A stretch of 46,609 nucleotides of DNA from BPIH01 sp042408925 (GCA_042408925.1 JBHOQO010000034.1:1-46609); one strand, 5' to 3'. Positions 33,620 through 42,797 are shown, counted from the first letter of the stretch. Made by a program: numbers and translations. Notes: generated by a model from the sequence alone, not told the origin.

Positions 33620-33762
33620 CGTTTTCGCGGGTGCCTCGTTATCGTGGGCGAGGCCCTGCTCCAGACATCGTTCCCCCGGCGGTGTGGTTCGGCGGGGCCT
33701 CGTTCCCTTGCCTCGGCGCCGGCCGCCATGTCCCGGCCCCGGGGACCGCCGGCCGATCCACC

Positions 33763-33768
33763 TATACT
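33763..33768 (+). promoter_or_regulatory. TATACT -10 box, 6 bases before ATG 33775
   Basis: A near-consensus TATACT in very GC-rich DNA, 6 bases before the ATG of a small ORF that runs into the peptide-binding protein gene. It is probably the promoter of the whole 33.8-41.9 kb run. Confidence 0.5.
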
Positions 33769-33774
33769 CGCGGC

Positions 33775-33960
33775 ATGCGCCGCTGGGTCTGCATCGTTGC
33801 CCTCCTTGCCGGGTTCGCGGCCGGGCCCAGCCCCCGCCCCCGGGTTCGGCGTCCGCCGGTGGCGATCGAGCGGCTCCTCGACGAGGATCGAGCCGGGGGG
33901 TCGGCCGGGCCAGGCGCGCAGGACCTCCGCCGGACCGTCGCCTGGTGGCTCGTCCCCTGA
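33775..33960 (+). CDS. Small hypothetical protein (leader ORF of the peptide-binding protein gene)
   Basis: 61 residues beginning MRRWVCIVALLAGFAAG, a short hydrophobic start, followed by a basic and Gly-rich remainder without known similarity. It has a strong -10 box directly upstream and ends 16 bases inside the next gene, whose own start has a poor ribosome site. It could be a real small secreted protein or only a leader peptide that couples translation. Low certainty. Confidence 0.4.
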   Translation: MRRWVCIVALLAGFAAGPSPRPRVRRPPVAIERLLDEDRAGGSAGPGAQDLRRTVAWWLVP

Positions 33961-35585
33961 GCGCCGCTCCGCGTCGTTCCTCGGACCCCGGACGCCCCGG
34001 CGCGGGTCGACGGCGCCCGTTCGGCGCCCTCGCCGCGGCGAGCCTGGCTCTCGCCCTCGGACTCGTCGCCACCGGTCCCGAGGTTCCGGCGTCCCGGGCG
34101 GCAGCTCCGGGTGAGGCGCGGATCGTCGTCGGTGCCCCGGCGACCCTCGACCCGGCGGCGGCCGGCGACGCCGCCAGCGCCGGGGTCATCGGCGCCCTCT
34201 TCGAGACCCTGACGACCTTCGACACCGACCTCGTCCTCCGCCCGGCCCTCGCCGCGACGTGGAGCGTCGAGGACGGCGGCCGACGGGTCGTCTTCGAGCT
34301 CCGCCCAAACCTCCGCTTCTCCGACGGCACGCCCCTGACGGCCGACGACGTCGTCCGGAGCTGGCGGCGGGTCATCGATCCGGCCCGGCCGTCGCCGCTC
34401 GCCTCGCTCTTCGACGACGTCGTCGGCGCGGCCGACTACCGGACCGGTCGGCTCGCCGACCCCGGAGCGGTCGGGATCCGGGCCGACGGCCCGACGCGCG
34501 TCGTCGTCGATCTCCTGCGGCCGGGAGCCGACCTCCCGGCGATCGTCGCCAGCCCGACCTTCGCGGTCGTCCCGCCGGCCGTCGGGCGCGACCCGGCGGC
34601 CCTGGCGCCGGGGGCCTTCGTGGCGAGTGGCGGGTACCGCCTGGCGGCCGCCTCCGAGACGGCGTTGAGTCTCGAGGCGAACCCGAACTACTGGGCCGGC
34701 ACGCCCGCGATCGGGCGGCTCGAGCTCGTCACCGACCTGGGCGGCCGGAGCCCGGTCGCGGCCTTCGAGGCCGGCGAGGTCGACTACACGCCGATCGATT
34801 CGAGCGATGCCACGTGGATCGCCTGGGATCGTCAGCTCGGCCCGGCGCTCCGGAGCGTCCCGGCCCTCGGCCTCACGTACATCGGCTTCGACACGACCCG
34901 GCCGCCCTTCGACGATCCGCGGGTCCGCCGGGCCTTCGCCTGGGCCGTCGACTGGCGGCGCCTCGTCGAGCTCACCTCGGGCGGCTCCGAGACGCCGGCG
35001 ACGAGCATGGTCCCGCCGGGGATCCCGGGCCGCCCGGAGGGGGACTTCGGGCCCCGCTATGATCCGGCGGCGGCTCGAGCCGCCCTCGCCGAGGCGGGCT
35101 ACCCGGGCGGGCGCGGGTTTCCGTCGGTCGCCTTCGTCAGCGGCGGGACGGGCTGGGAAGAGGCGATCGTCGCCGAGCTCCGCGACGTCCTCGGCGTCCA
35201 GATTTCGGCCGAGGTCATGCCGTTCGACGAGTACTTCGCCCGCCTCGATGCCGACCCGCCGGCCTTCTGGGCCCTCTCCTGGATCGCCGACTACCCGGGG
35301 CCCAACGACTTCCTCGGGCTCCTGTTGGGCACGGGTCGGACGAACAACTACGGCCGCTGGAGCTCGCCCGAGTTCGACGCCGCCATCGAGTCGGCCCTGG
35401 CGAGCGCCGATCCCGAGGCGGCGCGGGCCGGCTACGAAGCCGCCGAGGCGATCGTCGCCCGCGACGTCCCGGTCGTGCCGATCGCCTACGGGGACGGCTG
35501 GGCCCTGGCCCGGTCCGGCCTCCTCGGTGCCGGGCAAAACGGCCTCGGCTCGCTCCGGTATGCCGGCCTCGCCTGGGGGGAGTGA
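33945..35585 (+). CDS. ABC transporter substrate-binding protein, family 5 (peptide/oligopeptide type)
   Basis: A 546-residue exported protein. A basic start and hydrophobic core (FGALAAASLALALGLVATG) form a signal sequence without a lipobox Cys. The SBP_bac_5 fold follows: ALAATWSVEDGGRRVVFELR, then RFSDGTPLTADDVVRSWRR, YRLAAASETALSLEANPNYW and IGFDTTRPPFDDPRVRRAFA. These proteins bind peptides, nickel or sugars for uptake. No OppB/C/D/F permease or ATPase genes lie nearby, so it is an orphan in this window. Start GTG 33945 overlaps the small leader ORF and is the least certain part. Confidence 0.88.
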   Translation: MARPLSAAPRRSSDPGRPGAGRRRPFGALAAASLALALGLVATGPEVPASRAAAPGEARIVVGAPATLDPAAAGDAASAGVIGALFETLTTFDTDLVLRPALAATWSVEDGGRRVVFELRPNLRFSDGTPLTADDVVRSWRRVIDPARPSPLASLFDDVVGAADYRTGRLADPGAVGIRADGPTRVVVDLLRPGADLPAIVASPTFAVVPPAVGRDPAALAPGAFVASGGYRLAAASETALSLEANPNYWAGTPAIGRLELVTDLGGRSPVAAFEAGEVDYTPIDSSDATWIAWDRQLGPALRSVPALGLTYIGFDTTRPPFDDPRVRRAFAWAVDWRRLVELTSGGSETPATSMVPPGIPGRPEGDFGPRYDPAAARAALAEAGYPGGRGFPSVAFVSGGTGWEEAIVAELRDVLGVQISAEVMPFDEYFARLDADPPAFWALSWIADYPGPNDFLGLLLGTGRTNNYGRWSSPEFDAAIESALASADPEAARAGYEAAEAIVARDVPVVPIAYGDGWALARSGLLGAGQNGLGSLRYAGLAWGE

Positions 35586-35589
35586 GGCG

Positions 35590-36990
35590 ATGGGGCGGAG
35601 TGTGCGCCGGATCCGGCGTCGGGCGGTCCTCGCCGTCCTCGGCGCCGTCGTCGCGATCCTCGTCGTCGGCGGCGGGTCGGCTGCGGCGGCCGGTCCCTCC
35701 TTCGGGACCCCGAGCGCCGAGGCGAGCTTCGGGCGAGCCGTCGAGTTCCGGCAGCCGGTCTCCGGCCTCGGCGCCGTCCGCCGGACCGAGGTCCTCCTCT
35801 GGGTCGCCGACGACCCGATCCCGACGGTCCGGACGGTCCCGACGCCGGCGGCCGGGTCGACGACGCTCCGGTTCGTGCTCGACCCCGAGCAGCCCCACCT
35901 CCTCCCGAACACGCCGCTCACCGCCCGCTGGCGGGTGACCGACACCGACGGGCAGGTCTGGCTCGGGCCGCCGGTCCGGGTTGTCTACGCCGACGACCGC
36001 TTCGCCTGGCAGACCCGGGCCGGCGATCTCGTCCGCGTCCACTGGGTCGAGGGCACCGCGGCGTTCGGGGCCCGGGCGCTCCGGATCGCCGAGGATGCGG
36101 TCACGGCCGCCCAGACGCTCCTCGGCGTCCGCGAGGACCGCCCGATCGACTTCTTCGTCTACCCGGACCAGGCCTCCTTCTACGACGCCCTGGGGCCCGG
36201 AACGCGGGAGAACGTCGGCGGCCAGGCGAACGCCGAGATCCGGACGCTCTTCGCCCAGATCGGGCCGGACCTCTTGGGCAGCCCGTGGGTCGGGATCGTC
36301 ATTCCCCACGAGCTGACCCACCTCGTCTTCGACACCGCGGTCCACAACCCGTACCACTTCCCGCCGCGCTGGCTCAACGAGGGGCTCGCCGTCTACCTCT
36401 CCGAGGGCTACGGCCCGAGCGACCGGTCGGCGGTCGCGGCGGCCGTCCGCGACGGGACGCTCATGCCGCTCTCGGGTCTGACCGCCCAGTTCCCGACCCG
36501 TCAGGAGGCCTTCTTCCTCGCCTACAGCGAGAGCGTCTCGGCCATCGACTACCTCGTCCGCCGCTTCGGCCGCGACGCCCTCGTCGAACACGTCCGGTCG
36601 TACGCCGCCGGCGTCACCGACGACGAGGCGTTTCGGCGGGCTCTCGGCGTCGACGTCGCCGGGTTCGAGGCGGGCTGGCTCGCCGATCTCGGGGCCCCGG
36701 CGCCGACCCGCTACGGCCCCCAGCCGGCGCCGCCGGGCCCGGTCCCCGGGGCGTGGCAGACCGCCCCGGGCGGCAGCCAGGGGCCGGGATCGAGCGGCGG
36801 CCCGGTGAGCCCGGAGGCGAGCCCCGCCGGCCCGGGAGCTCCGCCCGGCGGCGATGGCGCCGATCGGGGGGCGGCACTCATCGCGCTTCTCGGGATCGGG
36901 GCCGGGGCGGTCGTCCTCGGCCTGGCCCTTCGGCGCCGACGACGGGTCGGCGAGTCCGGGGGGCCGGCCGGCGGCGGAGGCGCCGGGTGA
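35590..36990 (+). CDS. Membrane-anchored metallopeptidase (peptidase MA-like gluzincin)
   Basis: A 466-residue protein. N-terminal signal or anchor (AVLAVLGAVVAILVVGGGSA), then a beta-rich domain (about 35-135), then the peptidase: VIPHELTHLVFDTAVHNP (HExxH) followed about 20 residues later by PPRWLNEGLAVYLSEGY, whose Glu is the third zinc ligand, giving a gluzincin of the peptidase-MA group. A Pro/Gly-rich linker (about 375-425) leads to a C-terminal membrane helix and Arg-rich stop-transfer. The active site therefore faces outside. ATG 35590 is 5 bases after the binding-protein stop; a shared role in peptide use is possible. Confidence 0.85.
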   Translation: MGRSVRRIRRRAVLAVLGAVVAILVVGGGSAAAAGPSFGTPSAEASFGRAVEFRQPVSGLGAVRRTEVLLWVADDPIPTVRTVPTPAAGSTTLRFVLDPEQPHLLPNTPLTARWRVTDTDGQVWLGPPVRVVYADDRFAWQTRAGDLVRVHWVEGTAAFGARALRIAEDAVTAAQTLLGVREDRPIDFFVYPDQASFYDALGPGTRENVGGQANAEIRTLFAQIGPDLLGSPWVGIVIPHELTHLVFDTAVHNPYHFPPRWLNEGLAVYLSEGYGPSDRSAVAAAVRDGTLMPLSGLTAQFPTRQEAFFLAYSESVSAIDYLVRRFGRDALVEHVRSYAAGVTDDEAFRRALGVDVAGFEAGWLADLGAPAPTRYGPQPAPPGPVPGAWQTAPGGSQGPGSSGGPVSPEASPAGPGAPPGGDGADRGAALIALLGIGAGAVVLGLALRRRRRVGESGGPAGGGGAG

Positions 36991-37751
36991 GCGGTCTCGT
37001 CGCCCGGGTCCGTCGAGCGCCCTCCTGGCAGGTCACGCTCGGGGCGGCGTTCCTCGTCCTCGGCTTCCTCGTCGCCGCCCAGCTGCGGTCGGAGGGTCCC
37101 CGGGTCCAGTACACGTCGCAAGAGCGGGCACCGCTCATCGAGACGGTCCTCTCGCTCCAGCGGCAGCAGGACGCACTCAAGGCCCGGATCCTCGAGCTCA
37201 ACGAGCAGATCCGCGAGCTCCAGCGGCGGGGCGAGGGGAGCGCCGCCCTCGTTGCCGAGCTGAACCGGGAGATCGAGGATGCCCGGATCGCCGCCGGCCT
37301 CGTCGCCGTCGAGGGACCGGGCCTCGTTCTCCAGCTCACCGACGCGAGCGGACCCCTCCCGCCGGGCGCGAACCCGGCCGACGCCCTCGTCCGGAGCGAC
37401 GACATCCGGACCCTCGTCGAGGAGCTCTGGCTCGCCGGCGCCGAGGCGATCGCCGTGAACGGCGAGCGGGTGACGGTCTCGACGGCGATCCTCGACATCG
37501 GCGGCTCGGTCCTCGTCAACTCCGCCTACCTGGCGCCGCCGTACCAGATCGCCGCCATCGGACCGCCGGGCCTCTACGACCGCCTGTCCGGCTCGGCCGG
37601 CTTCGTCGACTTCGTCGTCAACCGCGTCAATGCCTTCGGGCTCGGACTTTCGTTCGCCGAACCGGACCGGGTCGTCGTTCCGGCCTACGCCGGCACCGTG
37701 ACCCTCCGCTACGCACGCCCCGAGCCCTCGCCCTCGCCGGGAGGGCCGTAG
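36987..37751 (+). CDS. DUF881 family protein, first copy
   Basis: A 254-residue protein with one N-terminal membrane helix (WQVTLGAAFLVLGFLVAAQL) and an extracytoplasmic coiled coil (LQRQQDALKARILELNEQIR). Then comes the DUF881 fold: GPGLVLQLTDASG, DIRTLVEELWLAGAEAIAVN, ILDIGGSVLVNSAYL and PPYQIAAIGPP. DUF881 proteins are common in Actinobacteria, Firmicutes and Chloroflexota near division genes; function unknown. GTG 36987 overlaps the peptidase stop (GTGA). Confidence 0.9.
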   Translation: MSGLVARVRRAPSWQVTLGAAFLVLGFLVAAQLRSEGPRVQYTSQERAPLIETVLSLQRQQDALKARILELNEQIRELQRRGEGSAALVAELNREIEDARIAAGLVAVEGPGLVLQLTDASGPLPPGANPADALVRSDDIRTLVEELWLAGAEAIAVNGERVTVSTAILDIGGSVLVNSAYLAPPYQIAAIGPPGLYDRLSGSAGFVDFVVNRVNAFGLGLSFAEPDRVVVPAYAGTVTLRYARPEPSPSPGGP

Positions 37752-37753
37752 CG

Positions 37754-38428
37754 GTGCGGAGCCGTCGGGCGCAGCTGAGCGTCTCGGTCGTCGCCTTCGT
37801 TCTCGGCCTCCTCGTTGTCGCCCAGCTGCGGACGCAGGCCGGGGCGGCGGGCCTCCAGGCGCGCTCGGCGCAGGAGTTGACGGTCCTCGTCGCGAACCTC
37901 ACGACCCGGAACGACCAGCTCCGTCGGGAGGTCGCCTCCCTCGAGCGGGAGGTCAGCGATCTCAGCCAGGCAGCCGACCGGGGCGAGTCCTCGGTCGATC
38001 GGCTGCGGGCCGACCTCGCTCGGCTCCGCCTCTGGGCCGGCCTCGATCCGGTCGTCGGCCCCGGGGTCCGGATCACCGTCGCCGGGCCGATCCCGGGATC
38101 GGCGGTCGAGGATCTCCTCAACGAGCTCCGGAACTCCGGCGCCGAGGCGATCGCCGTCGGGGGGGTGCGGATCGTGCCGGGCTCGGTCGTCGCCGGGCCA
38201 CCCGGAGGGCTCTCGGTCGAGAACACCGCGCTGCCCGACCCCTTCGAGATCGAGGCGATCGGCTCGCCCGAGACCCTGACCGGTTCGCTGACCCGGATGG
38301 GCGGCATCGTCGCCCAGCTCTCCGCCCGCTTCCCGGAAGCAACGGTGACGGTCACCCCGATCGAACGGCTCCGGCTGCCGGCGACGGATCGGGACCTTCG
38401 GCCGAGTCACGGAACGCCGACCCTCTGA
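37754..38428 (+). CDS. DUF881 family protein, second copy
   Basis: A 224-residue paralogue of the preceding protein, starting 3 bases after it. Same plan: membrane helix (LSVSVVAFVLGLLVVAQLRT), coiled coil (TTRNDQLRREVASLEREVSD), then LWAGLDPVVGPGVRITVAG, LLNELRNSGAEAIAVGGVRI and DPFEIEAIGSPETL. The tandem pair is the usual DUF881 arrangement and the two proteins may form a heteromer. The start GTG 37754 has no clear ribosome site and probably relies on coupling. Confidence 0.9.
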   Translation: MRSRRAQLSVSVVAFVLGLLVVAQLRTQAGAAGLQARSAQELTVLVANLTTRNDQLRREVASLEREVSDLSQAADRGESSVDRLRADLARLRLWAGLDPVVGPGVRITVAGPIPGSAVEDLLNELRNSGAEAIAVGGVRIVPGSVVAGPPGGLSVENTALPDPFEIEAIGSPETLTGSLTRMGGIVAQLSARFPEATVTVTPIERLRLPATDRDLRPSHGTPTL

Positions 38429-38443
38429 TAGGCTGGCCGGCCG

Positions 38444-38683
38444 ATGGCTGGTCCAGCTCCGATCGAATTCTGGCTCGGCGACGTCCTTCGGCTCCGGCGT
38501 CCGCATCCCTGCGGCGGGACCGATTGGCTCGTCGACCGACTCGGTGCCGACCTCGGGCTCCGCTGCCTGCGCTGCGGGCGGCACGTCCTCGTCGAGCGGC
38601 GGCGGGTCGAGCGCCGCCTCGTCGCCTTCGTCACGCGGGGCGACCCCGAGCGCTCGCGGGCGGTCGCGCCGGGCGGCCGGTGA
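38444..38683 (+). CDS. DUF951 family protein
   Basis: A 79-residue protein: GDVLRLRRPHPCGGTDWLVD and LRCLRCGRHVLVERRRVERR match DUF951, small basic proteins with a three-Cys probable metal site, widespread in Firmicutes and Chloroflexota and probably nucleic-acid binding. TAGGCT lies 9 bases before ATG 38444, so it may have its own promoter. The stop overlaps the MFS gene by 4 bases. Confidence 0.88.
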   Translation: MAGPAPIEFWLGDVLRLRRPHPCGGTDWLVDRLGADLGLRCLRCGRHVLVERRRVERRLVAFVTRGDPERSRAVAPGGR

Positions 38684-40224
38684 GCCGCGGAATCCCGCCG
38701 CCCGACGACCTCGGCGGCGGCATCGGCGCCGTCCTGCGGGTCCGACCGTTCCTCCTCCTCTGGCTCGCCCAGGCGGCGACCCAGATCGGGGGAAACATGG
38801 TCATCTACGGGCTCACCGTCGTCGTCTTCTCGACGACCCGATCGAACGCGGCGGTCAGCCTCCTCCTCCTCACCTTCCTCGTTCCGGCCGTGCTTTTCTC
38901 GGCCGTCGCCGGCGTCTACGTCGACCGCTTCGACCGGCGGTCGATCCTCGTCGCCACGAACCTCCTGCGAGGGATCGCCTTCGTCGTGATGTGGGCGGTC
39001 GGCCCGCAACTCCTCGCCATCTACCTCCTCAACGCCTTCGTCTCCCTCGTCACGGTCTTCTTCGCTCCGGCCGAGGCGTCGATGATCCCCCAGCTCGTGC
39101 CGCGCCGCCTCCTCCTGGCCGCGAACGGCCTCTTTACGTTCACCCTGAACGCCGCCTTCGCCCTCGGCTTTGCCCTCCTCGGGCCCCTCGTCGTCACCCT
39201 CGCCGGGACCGACGCCCTCCTCCTCGTCATCGCCGCCCTCTACCTCGTCGCAGCCGGCTTCTGCACGACGCTCCCGGCGGCGCCGCCGAGCGACGGCGGG
39301 ATCCGCCCCCACGAGGTCGTCCTCGACGCGGAGCGGGCGATGGAGTCGACGCTCGGGCAGTTCCGCGAGGGGATCGCCTTCATCGCCGCCCACCGCTCGA
39401 TCAGCTGGTCGCTCGGGTATCTGGCGATCACCGCCTCGCTCATCGGCGTCCTCGGCGTCCTCGGTCCCGACTTCGCGACCCGGGCCCTCGGCCTGGCCCC
39501 GAAGGACTTCGTCGTCGTCGTCCTGCCCTTGGGCTTCGGCCTCGTCCTCGGCATCCTCCTCCTCAACACGTACGGCCGCTACCTGCCGCGGCGGCGGGTC
39601 ATCGAGGGCGGCCTCGTCGCCCTCGGCATCCTCCTCGCGCTCCTCTCGGTCGCCGGGCCGCTGACCCGGGCCCTCCAGGCGGCGACCCCGAACGGACCGA
39701 TCGCCGACCTCTCGGGGCTCCTGTCCCTCCTCGCCGTCGTCGTCGCCATCGCCTTCCTCGCCGGGATCGCCTATGCCGTCGTCGCGATCCCCTCGCAGAC
39801 GCAGCTCCACGAGGACCTGCCGCCCGACGTCCGGGGCCGGGTCTTTGGCGTCCTCAACATGCTCGTCTCGATCGCCAGCTTCGTCCCGATCATCGTCGTC
39901 GGGCCGATCTCCGACCTCGTCGGGACCCCGGTCGTCATCTTCGCGATCGCCGTCCTCGTCCTCGCCGCCGGGGCCGGCTCGATCGTCCTCCGGGGACCGC
40001 TCCGGCCGGCGGAGGCGATCCGCCGGGCCGACCAGCCGGCCCCGGGCCCGGTCGATCCGCTGACCGTCGCCCTCGGCGTCGAAGAGCACGTCGAGGAGGC
40101 GATGAGCGGTCGCAGCGGCACGGACGGAGCCGACGGGCGGGGCTCGGGCGGTCCAGGCGCGGTGCCCGAACCGGGCCGTCGGCGCACGGCCGGCAGCCCC
40201 GGCCCGAGCGACCGGCCGCGCTAG
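38680..40224 (+). CDS. MFS transporter (MFS_3 / EntS-like exporter)
   Basis: A 514-residue membrane protein with 10-12 helices. FLLLWLAQAATQIGGNMVIY and VYVDRFDRRSILVATNLLRG (the MFS motif after helix 2) are typical of MFS_3 exporters such as EntS. FFAPAEASMIPQLVP and EDLPPDVRGRVFGVLNMLVS are further family stretches. The last 80 residues are a hydrophilic Pro/Gly/Arg tail. Substrate unknown. GTG 38680 overlaps DUF951. Confidence 0.9.
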   Translation: MSRGIPPPDDLGGGIGAVLRVRPFLLLWLAQAATQIGGNMVIYGLTVVVFSTTRSNAAVSLLLLTFLVPAVLFSAVAGVYVDRFDRRSILVATNLLRGIAFVVMWAVGPQLLAIYLLNAFVSLVTVFFAPAEASMIPQLVPRRLLLAANGLFTFTLNAAFALGFALLGPLVVTLAGTDALLLVIAALYLVAAGFCTTLPAAPPSDGGIRPHEVVLDAERAMESTLGQFREGIAFIAAHRSISWSLGYLAITASLIGVLGVLGPDFATRALGLAPKDFVVVVLPLGFGLVLGILLLNTYGRYLPRRRVIEGGLVALGILLALLSVAGPLTRALQAATPNGPIADLSGLLSLLAVVVAIAFLAGIAYAVVAIPSQTQLHEDLPPDVRGRVFGVLNMLVSIASFVPIIVVGPISDLVGTPVVIFAIAVLVLAAGAGSIVLRGPLRPAEAIRRADQPAPGPVDPLTVALGVEEHVEEAMSGRSGTDGADGRGSGGPGAVPEPGRRRTAGSPGPSDRPR

Positions 40225-40244
40225 CGGGCCCGGCTCCCTTCGCC

Positions 40245-41882
40245 GTGGACCGCCGACCCTCCCCGGGCGGGGCGGACCTCGTCGTCCGGGGTCGGATCGC
40301 CACGCTCGCCGGGTCCGGCTGGGGGTGGGTCGAGGCGATCGCCGTCCGCGGCGGCCGGGTCGTCGCCGGGGGAGCCGGCTCGGAGATCGAGGCGCTCGTC
40401 GGGCGACGGACCCGGCGCCTCGACCTCGCTCCGGACGAGGTCCTCATCCCGGCCCTGACCGACGCCCACCTCCACCTCGTCGACGCCGCCCGGGCCGCCG
40501 CCGAGCTCGACCTCGATCAAGAAGCGACCCTCACCGCCGGTCTGGCCGCGGTCGCCGAGGAACACCGGCGCCTCGCTCCGGGTCGCTGGCTCCTGGGGCG
40601 CGGCTGGTCGGTCCACCGCTGGGGCGGCTGGCCGTCGGCCGCGGATCTGGACGGCGCGGCCCCCGGTCGGCCGGTCGCCCTCTGGTCGCACGACCACCAC
40701 GCCGTCTGGGCGAGCTCCGTCGCCCTCGCCGCCGCCGGGATCGGTCCGGGGACGCCGGACCCGGAGGGCGGTCGGATCGTCCGCGACCCCGAGGGGCGAC
40801 CGACGGGGATCCTCCTCGAACGGGCGGCCGGCCTCGTCTTCGCCGCGGTCCCCGAGCCGCCGGGGGAGGAGATCGCCGAGGCGGTGGCGGCCTTCGTGCC
40901 GACGGTCCTCGGCTTCGGGATCGTCGGGGTCCAGGATCCGGGCGGCGTCCGGCCGGAGCTCGACCTGCGTCGCCTCGACGCGTACCGCCGACTGGACGAA
41001 GCCGGACGGCTCGGGTGCCGGGTCGAGGCGTCGGTTCGGCGCGAGCGTCTCGACGCCGCCCTCGCCCGCGGACTCCGGACCGGCGAACCGCTCGGGGCCG
41101 GCGATCGGGCCCGGGTCGGCTGGCTGAAGTGCTTCGCCGACGGCGCCCTCGGCTCGCGGACGGCGGCCCTCTTCGAGCCGTACGAGGTGCCGGTCGCCGG
41201 ACCGCCGAGGGGGATCTGGCAGACCGAGCCGGCCGAGCTCGCCGCCCTCGCCGAGCGGGCGAGCCGGGCCGGCCTCGCGGTCCAGGTCCACGCCATCGGC
41301 GATGCGGCCGTCCGGGCTGCCCTCGACGCCCTCGCTCCGACGGTCGGGCGGACCGGCGGGGCGCCGCGGGGCGAGCACGTCCAGCTCGCCGTCGCGGACG
41401 ACGTCGCGCGGTTCGGTCGCCTCGGCATCGTCGCCTCGATCCAGCCGGCGCACCTGCGGACCGACGCCGAGCCGGCCCTCGTCGCCTGGGGCGAGCGGGC
41501 CCGACGGGCCGGCTACCCGTGGCGCTCGCTCGCCGCCGGCGGGGCCCTCCTCGCCTTCGGCTCCGACGCCCCCGTCGAGCCCCTCGATCCGTGGCCGGGG
41601 ATCGAGGTGGCCGTGACGCGGCGGGACCCGGAGCGGCCGGGCGAGCTCCTCCTCGGCGAGGCCGAGGCGCTCACCCTCGAGGCGGCGCTCCGGGCGGCGA
41701 CGGCCGGCGGTCCCCGTTCGGCAGGGGCGACCGACCGGGGGCACCTCGGCCCCGGGGCCCGGGCGGACGCCATCGTCGTCCCGGCCGTCGCCCTCGCCGA
41801 GCCGGTCGAGCCCGGCGGGCCGCTCGGGCGGGTCCGGCCGCGGCTCGTCCTCGTCGACGGGGCGATCGCCGTCGAGCGCTAG
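40245..41882 (+). CDS. Amidohydrolase family protein (YtcJ-like, Amidohydro_3)
   Basis: A 545-residue metal hydrolase. PALTDAHLHLVDAARAA is the first metal-binding HxH. Next come GWLKCFADGALGSRTAALFE (the DGxxGSRTA motif of YtcJ-like enzymes), QVHAIGDAAVRAAL with another His, and LLAFGSDAPVEPLDP with the catalytic Asp. It probably hydrolyses an amide or imine; substrate unknown. The start GTG 40245 is 20 bases after the MFS stop and is uncertain, but the beta domain begins soon after (DLVVRGRIATLAG). Confidence 0.9.
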   Translation: MDRRPSPGGADLVVRGRIATLAGSGWGWVEAIAVRGGRVVAGGAGSEIEALVGRRTRRLDLAPDEVLIPALTDAHLHLVDAARAAAELDLDQEATLTAGLAAVAEEHRRLAPGRWLLGRGWSVHRWGGWPSAADLDGAAPGRPVALWSHDHHAVWASSVALAAAGIGPGTPDPEGGRIVRDPEGRPTGILLERAAGLVFAAVPEPPGEEIAEAVAAFVPTVLGFGIVGVQDPGGVRPELDLRRLDAYRRLDEAGRLGCRVEASVRRERLDAALARGLRTGEPLGAGDRARVGWLKCFADGALGSRTAALFEPYEVPVAGPPRGIWQTEPAELAALAERASRAGLAVQVHAIGDAAVRAALDALAPTVGRTGGAPRGEHVQLAVADDVARFGRLGIVASIQPAHLRTDAEPALVAWGERARRAGYPWRSLAAGGALLAFGSDAPVEPLDPWPGIEVAVTRRDPERPGELLLGEAEALTLEAALRAATAGGPRSAGATDRGHLGPGARADAIVVPAVALAEPVEPGGPLGRVRPRLVLVDGAIAVER

Positions 41883-41900
41883 CGGGCGACGAGCAGGGGA

Positions 41901-42797
41901 TCAGCGCCGACCCTCGCCCGGGCGGCGGGCCGACGGCGGGACCGGTCCCCGCTGACGCCGGGCTTCGAAGAAGAGGACGGCCGCGGCCGCCGCGACGTTC
42001 AGGGAGTCGCCGAGGCCGGCCATCGGGATCCGGACGGCCGTGACGTCGGGCCCGCGCCAGGTCGGACCGAGGCCGGCCGCCTCGCTCCCGAGGACGATCG
42101 CCAGGGGCCCGCGGAGGTCGACGTCGGTGTAGGGGACCCCGGCCTCGGCCGCGGCGGCGACGATCCGGATCTCGCGCTCCTTGAGCCAGACGCGGACGGC
42201 GTCACTCGGGGCGACGGCGATGGAGACGGCGAAGACGGCCGCGACGCTCGCCCGGATCGCGTTCGGATGGAAGGGATCGGCGCCGTCGGCGACGATGACG
42301 CCGTCGAGGCCGGCGGCGTCGGCGGAGCGGACGATGGCGCCGAGGTTGCCGGGCTTCTCGACCCCCTCGACGACGGCGAGGAGCGGCGCCTCGGGGACCC
42401 ATAGGTCGGCGAGCGTCGTCGACGGCGTGGCGACGACGGCGAGGATCCCGTCGGGTCGATCGCCGTAGGCGATCCGCCGGAAGGCCCGGGGCCCGCAGTG
42501 GACGACGGGGACACCGAGCGCCTCGACGGCGTCGAGGGTGGCCCGCCCCTCGGCGTCGGTCCGGTGCTCGGTCGACAGATAGACCTCGACCAGGGTCGCC
42601 CCGGCCTCGATGGCCCGGCGGACCTCCCGGGCGCCGTCGACGAGGGCCAGGCGGCGGGCCGTCCGCTCGCGGCGGTCGCGGAGGGCGGCGACGGCCCGGA
42701 GGCGGGGGTTCGCGGGGCTCGTGATGAGGGGCGGCCCGGGAGATGGTGGGGACCCGGCGGTGCCCGGGGCCCGGGGCTGGGTGGGGTCATCGCGCAT
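41901..42797 (-). CDS. TrmH family RNA 2'-O-methyltransferase (SpoU)
   Basis: A 298-residue SPOUT methyltransferase. The N-terminal substrate-binding domain includes SPANPRLRAVAALRDRRERT and LALVDGAREVRRAIEAGATL. The knotted domain has motif 1 EKPGNLGAIVRSADAAG, motif 2 IVLGSEAAGL and motif 3 IPMAGLGDSLNVAAAAAVL. It methylates a ribose in 23S rRNA or tRNA using SAM; the target is not predictable. ATG 42797 starts the homology; the first 25 residues are Pro-rich. Confidence 0.92.
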   Translation of the reverse strand: MRDDPTQPRAPGTAGSPPSPGPPLITSPANPRLRAVAALRDRRERTARRLALVDGAREVRRAIEAGATLVEVYLSTEHRTDAEGRATLDAVEALGVPVVHCGPRAFRRIAYGDRPDGILAVVATPSTTLADLWVPEAPLLAVVEGVEKPGNLGAIVRSADAAGLDGVIVADGADPFHPNAIRASVAAVFAVSIAVAPSDAVRVWLKEREIRIVAAAAEAGVPYTDVDLRGPLAIVLGSEAAGLGPTWRGPDVTAVRIPMAGLGDSLNVAAAAAVLFFEARRQRGPVPPSARRPGEGRR

